Below are positions 1-9,080 of a DNA stretch of 13,038 bases, in pieces. The stretch is from the NCBI GenBank assembly GCA_029747585.1, contig JAPEVF010001168.1, forward strand, positions 1-13,038, written 5' to 3'. The notes below the pieces were generated by a model. That model saw nothing but the letters and a program-made list of their open reading frames with translations, made no database searches and had not been told where the DNA came from. The first letter of the stretch is position 1; the number at the start of each line of letters is the position of its first letter. A program made the translations under genes and the position numbers. This DNA is from Pleurotus djamor. Lineage: Eukaryota > Basidiomycota > Agaricomycetes > Agaricales > Pleurotaceae.

Positions 1-1477
1 TTGCTCGAAATCTTCGACGATGGGGGCATTGAAGGCCTTGTCTAGAATTTGCTTCCCGATACTCGCAGATTTAGGGTGGGCCGTCCGAAGGAAGCGTCCA
101 GAGAAGCGACTTTTGACGCGCTTCTCTAAGTGATTAATCGTGTCTATCCGTGATGTCATTCCAACAACGGCCAAGGCACTTCGATCGGTTCCAGCTCGAC
201 AGCTTTGTACTGTGTCTAACAGGCAGTATAGAAGAGCCTGGCGCGGGTGCAGGGCGAAAAGGTCGAATGCATCAAGGATGACTACTGTTGGTCTCGAAAG
301 GGTTGGGAGTGAAGAGATGAGTGCGGGCAGATGCGATGGCGGTGGTAAGAATATGGAATCTTGAGCTGTGGTGCCGGTATCGAGGAAAGGATTCTCTTCT
401 TGGTCGGCGGCGTTGGCATCATCCGCGTCGTCATCTACAGCATAAGTCTGCCCCGTTTGTTCAGAGAGTTGACGAGCGATTTCGCGCATAGCCAGTCTAT
501 CATTGTGTTCGGTCAGACCTGAAAGGTGTATAACGATAGGTTGTTGAGGGAGAGAGGCCAGACAAGATCGGACAACCTATGTCATAAACATGAGGACGCA
601 AGCATCTGAGGGAAAGGTCGTTACGTACGTGGCTTTTCCCACTACCCCGAGGACCAATGACGAGACAGCTATTTCCTTCCCCTCGTTCAACAGTAGCGCG
701 TAATAAGGTGTTCAACTGCTCGGCCGCAATGTCGTTGGGAGAAGGCTCCTCCTCGTCCATGGAAAGGTCCATAGGAGAACGTAGGAAGCGTAGCATGGCA
801 CGCTTTTGCAGGTGAAAACATGGTGTGAGGTGAGCGGGAAGTGCACCGGAGATAGGATGACTTCTTGAGGATTTTGTTGGAGATGCAGCGCCTCGAGCTT
901 TGCGACGAGATGTCAACGGCACCTCGATTTCCACGGCGGGAGCTTGGGGCTTCCGAGGGCTGGGTGTGAGGACTTCCGGTTGCTTGCGCGAAGAGCGTTT
1001 GGAAGGAGTGTTGGGAGCTGTGGCTGCCGAGAGCATAAGTTCATCGTCCGAATTTGCATCCTCGTCCGAATCATCGTTGATGTTGATGGTATAGTCCGTG
1101 TATTTGCCTTTCGAAGCTGAAGGAGCAGGATGTGGCTTCGTTTCTCTTGCTACTGGCACTCGAGCGCGTCTGGGAGTCTCTACGTTCTCCGCTGGATGAT
1201 AGGCAAGGGGATCATCGCTATTCTCTGCGTCCGCTGCCTCATCGTCCTTCTCGTTTTCCTTACGTGAGTGAGCGAGCACCTCACGCTTTCTAGTCGAGCC
1301 ATATGTCGTAGTGACTCGGCGAGTGGTGGGTGTGCGCGGTTCGGTTGCTAACGAAGAAATCGAAGTCGACCGAAGAACTCTGACTTGGGGCTCCTCAGGA
1401 ACGACGGTACGAGGGCGAGTGCGACGCTTTGTAGGTGTTTCTACAGAAGCTTGGCTAGCTTTGCGTTTTGGCGGCAT
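1..1477 (-). CDS. ORC4: Origin recognition complex subunit 4 (N-terminal 475 residues, partial)
   Basis: ORC4 is an AAA+ subunit of the complex that marks replication origins in the nucleus and loads MCM helicases. Two exons are visible on the minus strand, 1477-629 and 576-1, with a 52-nt intron (577-628). They join in phase and stay open to the window edge, so the C-terminal winged-helix part is missing. Residues 1-215 are a disordered, basic and acidic tail rich in S/T-P sites. The ATPase core has Walker A GPRGSGKS at 275-282, a Walker B-like stretch VVILDAFDLFA near residue 386, and EKRVKSRF near 434-441, which matches the conserved ORC4 segment containing the arginine finger that acts on ORC1. 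Walker B reads DAFD where animal ORC4 has DEFD, so its own ATP hydrolysis is doubtful. It is divergent from MED20. The identification is firm. The start at 1477 is the first ATG of a long open frame. Confidence 0.93.
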
Positions 1478-1629
1478 TTTGACGATGGTGGTGGTGGTGG
1501 AGAGAGATGTTTTGGGTGCTGGCCAGTGCAGACGTTCTCAGGGTCTCACCGCGAGTCGTCACATCACGGGACCCCGTTACACATTAGATACCACTGTCAC
1601 TACACACAGCGTCTTGAATTGAGCTTGCG
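1478..1629. promoter_or_regulatory. Shared divergent promoter between ORC4 and MED20
   Basis: Only 152 bp separate the two start codons, which point away from each other. Both 5' leaders and both core promoters must therefore lie in this interval or reach into the neighbouring gene. The ORC4 side begins with five TGG repeats. I see no convincing TATA box, CCAAT box or MluI-type cell-cycle element (ACGCGT). The role is inferred from gene arrangement alone. Confidence 0.6.
1486..1500. repeat. (TGG)5 trinucleotide microsatellite
   Basis: Five tandem TGG units lie 9 bp upstream of the ORC4 start codon. On the ORC4 strand they read as CCA repeats, so they probably lie in its 5' untranslated leader. 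The tract is short and may vary in length between strains. Confidence 0.8.
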
Positions 1630-2694
1630 ATGGGCTTTACAGGGTATTCGCGCATCCATCAAACACACTGCATGATCATACCGACATTCCATACTTAGGC
1701 TTGCCCGATGGATCAATGCACCAGTTCATGGTAGCCTGAACATCATCACAAATAACATCTTGGACAACCACAACGTGATTTGCCACTTCCTTTGCGACTT
1801 CCCGCAAAGCCATCACTGACCTCTAATCGTAGGGGAAAGTAGTGGGACAATGGAGTCTCAACGTCAAAGCGTATAGATCAACCTTGACCACGATTCCCGG
1901 GGTACAACTTTTCTCTGAAAGGAGCATGTGTACCCTGCAAATGAATGAAAACGTTTTCGTCCTCCTTGAAGACCCAATGGCTCCCTCCAGAGCTGATGTC
2001 CTTGCTGCCGACCTCTCTAATCCCGTCAACGCCCATCTCGTAAATCCTACCCACTATCGCACGACATTCCTGACCTTAAGGCCTCCCCTAGCCTTGGAGC
2101 AACTCTTGTCTCAGTTGAAAGCTCGATGGGTTCCTGCCAGGCAATCAGCGGCACAAGGTCCACAGCGCAATCAAGCGATCTCTGGCCAGCAGCTCACTAT
2201 CGAAGGTGTTGTTTTCGCGATAGGAACTGATTGGTTGGTAAGGGCTGGTAATGTGATGCTGTCTACTCGCGAGATGAAAGGCATGCTCATTGAGGTGCGT
2301 TCACATGGATACATCCATTCAACTTGCTTGCCCATTGGACCTGTGTTTGTAGGCTGAATACCTCCCGGTCGCTACGTTGCATTCCCCCATTGCAGATGGC
2401 ACAGCGGAGTTGCTCTCAAACTTGCTCACTGCGATTCTGCCTAACAAACCCGATGCTAAGACGGTCGCCGTAACCATTAGCGATGCGCAGTGGGAAGATG
2501 TCCTCTGGGACCGCGAAGAGGAGGAAGAAATGGCTAGACAACAAGACACACAACCACTGGCCGAAGACGATATCTACGCCTACGGTGACGAACTTGTACC
2601 AGCGAAAGTCAAAGGGGATTGGGTTGGTGTTGACCGAGACCGTAGATCAGCGTATCTTATCATGGGTGCTTTGCGTTCAGAAGGAATCCTTTGA
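1630..2694 (+). CDS. MED20: Mediator complex subunit 20 (TBP-related factor fold)
   Basis: MED20 is a head-module subunit of Mediator, which links transcription factors to RNA polymerase II in the nucleus; it pairs with MED18. Four exons, 1630-1643, 1699-1774, 1833-2294 and 2353-2694, join in phase to give 297 residues. The first exon is only 14 nt and supplies MGFT plus two bases. Spliced to exon 2 it gives MGFTGLARWINAP, the N-terminus I expect for fungal MED20, and that decided the start. Other family-like segments are GQWSLNVKAYRS, TDWLVRAGNVML and the closing AYLIMGALRSEGIL. A charged, Glu-rich linker (DREEEEEMARQQ) precedes the C-terminal motif. The introns are 55, 58 and 58 nt. The identification rests on remembered family motifs. 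Exons 3 and 4 are secure; the tiny first exon and the second intron are inferred from phase. Confidence 0.88.
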
Positions 2695-2848
2695 ATTCTG
2701 AGAAAATGCCATTTGATTTGCTTCCGCTTTCTCGAACGTCGGGCTTTTTATAACTTTACGGCCGAACGTGGACCTGCATATTTACACATTCGTCGAGCCT
2801 CTTCTACCGCCAATTATGACTCAGTGCACTCTCAATTGACCAATTGGC
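2695..2848 (+). promoter_or_regulatory. Short intergenic spacer, MED20 3' end and kinase promoter
   Basis: This 154-bp spacer must hold the 3' end of MED20 and the promoter of the downstream mitochondrial kinase gene. A TATA-like stretch (TTTTTATAAC, about 2744-2753) lies roughly 100 bp before the kinase ATG. An in-frame TGA at 2837-2839 shows that the kinase reading frame cannot start further upstream without an unseen exon. The TATA assignment is tentative. Confidence 0.35.
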
Positions 2849-4792
2849 ATGCGCAATACCATGCACGCCCATTCACCGTCCTTTCGTTGCTCGGGCAAGT
2901 TTGCATGTCACTTCGTCCCAGCGTCTCCGACCACAGTTGGGCGTCGACGGCTCTCAACTGCCCTGCAATTCTACCAAAACCGCCAGCTTGAACTTTATGC
3001 AGCTAAAGAGGCTAAAAGGCTTACTCTCCGCCAATTGGTGCGGTTCTCACAGGTGTGAATCCACACCCCAGGTGCTCATTGCGGTGTTAGGTGTTCTTCG
3101 GCCGGTCTATGGACGAGGATCGTCTGATCAAAGTGCGTATCGAGAGTTCTTGATTTGTCTAACTACGACTGATTCCTAATATCAGAGTGCCAATTATGTC
3201 CGCACAGAGCTCCCTGTTCGCCTGGCCCATCGCCTGAGAGATCTGCAAGCATTGCCGTATATCGTTGTAACACAGGAAGGTGTAGCCAAGGTGTATGAGG
3301 TGCGTCACTCCTATTGTATTCCTATGGTTTTGGTCTGATCTTGCATGTCATTTGCTTTAGTTGTATTGGTCTGCTTTTGAGAAGTAACTCATCCCCGTGA
3401 ACGACATGGCATTGTGCTCACCTCCACCCAGATTCCGGAAATATCCCCCAATAACAAGTCTCGAAGAGAATGAGAGATACTGTGATTTTCTGAGGGATAT
3501 GCTCGGTGAACAGTTCGTCTCATTACTAACCGTTTAATGATGCCATCGTCCTAACGAATGCCTATAGCCGTGCAGTGATCCCAAATCTCTCCTTGGGACT
3601 CTCCCTATCTTCGCCATACCTTCCTCCTGATCAACTAGATTCGTTTATGCGGCGCATGCTCATCTCCAGAATCTCTCGTCGTGTCTTAACCGAACATCAC
3701 CTTGCCCTCTCAGAGGCCTTCACCAATCGAGATCAGCAAGGGGAAGGCGAACCACATGTTGGCATCATCTTCACGGGATTAAACCTGAAGAGAAGCCTCG
3801 AGCATTGCACACAACTGCTACGAGGACGGCCTTTTGATATTGAAAGTGAAGACCAACCTTCGCCGATAGCGAAGGAGTGGCCTGAAGTTGTCATTGAAGG
3901 GCATCTCGACACGAAGTTTTCATATATCAAAGAACACTTAGAGTAGGAGCTTTGCCGCGATGATCGCTTCCAACTTGACTGACACAACTTTTTCAGATAT
4001 ATTATTTTCGAGATCTTGAAGAATGTGAGTGTGCGCCCTGACCTTGGGTTTCAACCACATTTATTTTCTGTAGGCCATGCAAGCAACTGCTATCAAGTAC
4101 CATGACAGCGAACAACTTCCTCCCCTTCTCGCGACAATCGTGAGCGGTGAAGATCACGTAGCGTTAAGGCTCTCTGACCAGGGTACGATCATCAGGCTTG
4201 CTTCATTTTTGTCCCCTCTTACGCCATTTCACAGGAGGTGGCCTGTTGACACCTAGGAACCTCATAAAGACGCCGTCCGATCTCTTTTCCTTTTCTCATC
4301 ACCGCAATGCTAAACGTATGGAGGATGCACGCATCGGAGCTCTACGCTCCGCCAGCTCGAATCCTCAGGGTCTTTCTGCCACTGTCGGCGAACAGGTGGG
4401 GAGATGGGGTGATCTCCAGCAAGGTGAACATGCCAATGTAGCTCCGGAAGGCGACACTGGTGTTGGTCCACATACACGCATTGGCATCGGACTTCCGATG
4501 AGTAATATCTATTCGACGTGCGTCTATCTTCAGTCACTTCTCGAGCCTCGAGGTTTACTGACAGGGATATCCAGGTATTTCGGCGGTTCATTAGAGTTGG
4601 TGTCTCTAGATGGATGGGGTAAGACTGAATTCTTCGATGAAAGGCACGGCAATGATGACTTTCTCGCTGTGATTTAGGTACTGACGCCTATGTTCGGCTA
4701 CCGAGGCTGGTAAGTCATCGTTGTATCATTCATGGAAAGGTCTCTCATAGAAAATTGTGAAGGGCACGAATTTGGAAGGCATTGAGGTCTAG
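2849..4792 (+). CDS. Mitochondrial pyruvate / branched-chain keto-acid dehydrogenase kinase (PDK/BCKDK family)
   Basis: Kinases of this GHKL-fold family phosphorylate and switch off the E1 subunit of pyruvate or branched-chain keto-acid dehydrogenase in the mitochondrial matrix. Twelve exons (2849-3037, 3091-3132, 3186-3299, 3361-3383, 3432-3512, 3568-3942, 3997-4024, 4074-4182, 4235-4517, 4575-4618, 4678-4709, 4763-4792) join in phase to 449 residues. The N-terminus is rich in Arg, Ser and His with almost no acids, as in a matrix-targeting peptide. An H-box-like LTEHHLAL lies at 190-197, the N-box EILKN at 280-284, the G1 box SDQGGG at 318-323 and the G2 box GIGLPMSN at 404-411, followed by GGSLELVSLDGWGTD. 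Between the G1 and G2 boxes lies a long Ser/Gly-rich ATP-lid insert. The last exon was set by intron length and the ending GTNLEGIEV; an alternative acceptor at 4750 would add four residues. I cannot tell which dehydrogenase is the substrate. Confidence 0.92.
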
Positions 4793-5225
4793 ACGTGATA
4801 CCTCTCTGTTTGTGCATGTCGCCTGCGGCTCCTCCGCAAGACCCTCGCCTGTTCGTCGTTGATTGGACGTCGACCCTAGGGATTGTGGCGCACTGCCTCT
4901 TGTGTTCCAAGTTAGCCGCCCACGACGATGAGGAGGCATGCTGGAAGCTACCAAGCGCAGTTTAATTCTATTAGCGAAGATGGTTGTATCAAGTACGTCT
5001 GCGATGTGGTTACGATTACGATGGGAAGGATTGCCAACTTCGCGTCCTTGTCGGGCCTTGGCTTGACGGATCCAGGGGCTGTGTCAAGCATGCCAGGGCG
5101 CATGTTATACTTTGTGGTGGTTTATCTTTGTCTAGATGAACCTGAAGGCGCTGTCTGTAACTTACTACTTACAACCATTATCTGTACAATAACCTGCCTT
5201 CCCCTTCTCTCAACTCCACTTTACC
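4793..5225. other. Intergenic region without a recognisable gene
   Basis: These 433 bp follow the mitochondrial kinase stop and precede the next start codon. I checked both strands for coding likeness and for tRNA-like folds and saw nothing convincing. The final 35 bases before the ATG at 5226 are strongly pyrimidine-rich (for example CCTTCCCCTTCTCTC), which is common just upstream of start codons in basidiomycete genes and probably marks the promoter or leader. An open frame crosses the second half but has no recognisable domain. Confidence 0.5.
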
Positions 5226-6777
5226 ATGTTCGATGATTCTGAGCTCCCCCCTCCACCGCCTGCGTACTCTGAGCAAGAGTTCGACAGGAAGATATCCACG
5301 GCCTTGGAGGTTTCCCTGACTGTCAGTCAGCCGCCGCAACCGACATTGGATGATGAATGGGAGGAATGGGACGAATCACTGTTCCAGCAGCGGGCATCGC
5401 AGACTCTGGGTCCTGCAGCATCTGGCTCTGCTCCCCGCGAACTCCCAACACCCAACTCGACAGGCAGATCCGTCGCTCCCCTTCGCGTCCACAAGAAAAA
5501 CAACTCGAATCCATCCAATAATCCCGCAGCAAAGCCGAAACCAAGCTGGTACAATGAATCAGGTCTTGGAGATGGTTCGTCTTCTTCTGGAAGTAATACC
5601 TCGGTCGGAGCAGGATCTTCGACCAAGCAGCGGCCGAGTTGGTACGTTGAAGCTGGTCTTGGCGATGCTGGTGCGCAAGCGGGTCCCTCTACGTCCAATC
5701 CACCAGTTTCCTCGTTATCGTCGTCTGCGATAGAACGGGGCCCCACACCGCCAGCAAGCGATCGGTCTAGCGATCATCAGGCACCGCGTTCAGTAACGCC
5801 TCCATTCCCGACGCCCTCTATCAATGATGAGCGTCCCCCAGATACGATCAACATCAATGTGGAAGGTGTAGATGATGATGACGAAGACCGTTCATTGCCC
5901 CCTCCGCCTTTCACGCCCGTTGGACCTTCACTGGATGGTCCCCCATTCGAGGAAGTGGCGACGTTGTCGTATACGGGACATGAGTCGCCGCCCCCCTCAC
6001 CGTTATCATCACCCTATAGCCCAGTGGCCGATTTACCAGCCCAGCAGCCACCAATTACCCAACCTATTGTACAGCAACCTCAAATCCCTTCAGCTCTCCT
6101 CCCTGGACCTCGTACTCCATCTCGGGGGTCAAATCATCAGACACGGCCGCCTGCTCGTCAATCTCTGTCACCGTCACCAGTGGTTCAAACAAATATACCC
6201 CAAAGACTACGCCCAGCATCGGCCATTTCGCCTACGCGGAATGTTTCGTCAAGTGTAGCACCGCAGATCGAGTTCAACCCTTATGTTGCGTACGGAAAGC
6301 GGGATGAGCGGTTGGCAAGGTCTCAGCCTGCGCCCGTCTTCGACCCCACTGCCTTTTACAAGTATGATTCCAGTTTTGTGTCAGTGATCTTCGAGAGCTT
6401 ACTTTGTATCCTTAGTTCGGCCGTTTCATCACATATCTCGACACCGCAAAGATATCCCCAGCGGCCTCAGACGTGCGTGCCATCACCCCGATATTAATTC
6501 TTTTCCCCGTAACCCTGACACGATGTTTTGCAGGATGGAGAACCGTCAGTTCAGCGGGAATTACATACAGTCGCCGCAACCCCCTCAAGGCCAGCGTATG
6601 GGCTATGGTCAATGGAACAACCAACCCGTGGCCCCTTCACCATACGGCCAACAATACAACAACCAACCAGTTAATGCCTACGCGCAGGGTTATTCTCCCG
6701 GAGGCATGGACAATCAAAGAATGAAGCAACCTGACGCTTGGAATCAAAATTCACCTTATGCCGGACGATATTACTAG
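5226..6777 (+). CDS. Uncharacterised proline-rich disordered protein with PPAY motif and Q/N/Y-rich tail
   Basis: I do not recognise a named family. Three exons (5226-6361, 6416-6472, 6534-6777) join in phase to 478 residues; the introns are 54 and 61 nt. The N-terminus has LPPPPPAYSEQEFD at 7-20, containing a PPAY motif (11-14) of the kind bound by WW domains of Rsp5/Nedd4 ubiquitin ligases. An 11-residue motif occurs twice, PSWYNESGLGD at 106-116 and PSWYVEAGLGD at 137-147. The middle is Pro/Ser/Thr-rich with an acidic run near 216-221. A conserved-looking patch FNPYVAYGKRDERLA precedes the first intron. The last 80 residues are rich in Q, N, Y, P and G and resemble prion-like low-complexity segments. 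There is no signal peptide, membrane segment or catalytic motif. By inference it could be an adaptor or cytoskeletal/trafficking scaffold regulated by ubiquitin. Exon 1 is secure; the two small downstream junctions are less so. Confidence 0.8.
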
Positions 6778-7015
6778 GTCGCATTGTTGGATTATATAAA
6801 TTTATGCTGCATACTTACCCGTACTCGTACTGACTGTCATGCTACTATTATTACCCTATGTACTTGAGTGACACCCTTTTTTTTTTGATCAGCTGTTTCA
6901 TCATTACCAAATTCACAGTTTTGACAAGTTGAAGCAATCATGAGAATGCCTTTGAGCTCGCCTCGGCTGTTTATCTGCATGAGCGAGCGTTGTCCCTTTC
7001 CATAACATCCAAAGA
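6778..7015 (+). promoter_or_regulatory. Intergenic spacer with TATA-like and oligo-T elements upstream of the NDR kinase
   Basis: This 238-bp spacer holds the 3' end of the preceding gene and the promoter of the kinase. TATATAAA at 6793-6800 could be a TATA box or a 3'-end efficiency element of the upstream gene. A run of ten T (6877-6886) is the kind of stiff tract that excludes nucleosomes. A short upstream reading frame follows (listed separately). Roles are inferred from position only. Confidence 0.4.
6940..7005 (+). promoter_or_regulatory. Upstream open reading frame in the putative leader of the NDR kinase
   Basis: An ATG at 6940 opens a 21-codon frame, with further in-frame ATGs at 6946 and 6979, ending in TAA at 7003-7005. 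That is ten bases before the kinase ATG at 7016 and in a different frame. If the transcript starts upstream of 6940 and no leader intron removes it, ribosomes would meet this frame first, which would lower kinase translation. The transcription start is unknown. Confidence 0.35.
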
Positions 7016-8898
<1,883 letters not shown>

Positions 8899-9017
8899 CT
8901 CCACGAGCCATGTCTTTCTCATGTATTATACCACCTCATATGTAACTCCATCTATCTACACTCGAATATGTTTGGGATTTTGTGAAATGCTCTGCTCATG
9001 AATTTCCTGCCTGTAAC

Positions 9018-9025
9018 CACGTGAC
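9018..9025 (-). promoter_or_regulatory. E-box-like element (GTCACGTG on the minus strand)
   Basis: CACGTGAC lies 56 to 63 bp upstream of the SPB4 start codon. The reverse reads GTCACGTG, matching the RTCACRTG-type site bound by bHLH factors such as fungal Cbf1. The spacer between the kinase stop and the SPB4 start is only about 180 bp, so the site sits in the likely core promoter. Function is inferred from motif and position. Confidence 0.35.
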
Positions 9026-9080
9026 GATCCATCCCTGTTATCGAGCTCCTATTTTTTCATTTATTTTGCTTCGCCCTCCC

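Noticed and set aside
4710..4762. Alternative acceptor at 4750 for the last kinase intron
   Set aside because: It also keeps frame but gives a 41-nt intron, shorter than every other one here. The 53-nt intron gives RLPRLGTNLEGIEV, which matches the family C-terminus I recall. It is kept as a minor alternative.
4928..5236. Open frame of 102 codons upstream of the PPAY gene
   Set aside because: It has no recognisable motif, shows no coding-like composition, and overlaps the start of the well-supported PPAY gene in another frame. Its hydrophobic C-terminal half arises from a pyrimidine-rich leader.
5327..5746. Minus-strand open frame of 139 codons opposite the PPAY gene
   Set aside because: It is a shadow of the low-complexity Ser/Pro coding sequence on the plus strand and has no independent domain or splice structure.
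6416..6472. Alternative reading of PPAY exon 2 (FGRFITYLDTAKIS...)
   Set aside because: It looks protein-like and stays open into exon 3, but it needs a phase-0 end of exon 1 and the only good donor (6362) is in another phase. The chosen frame agrees with both junctions.
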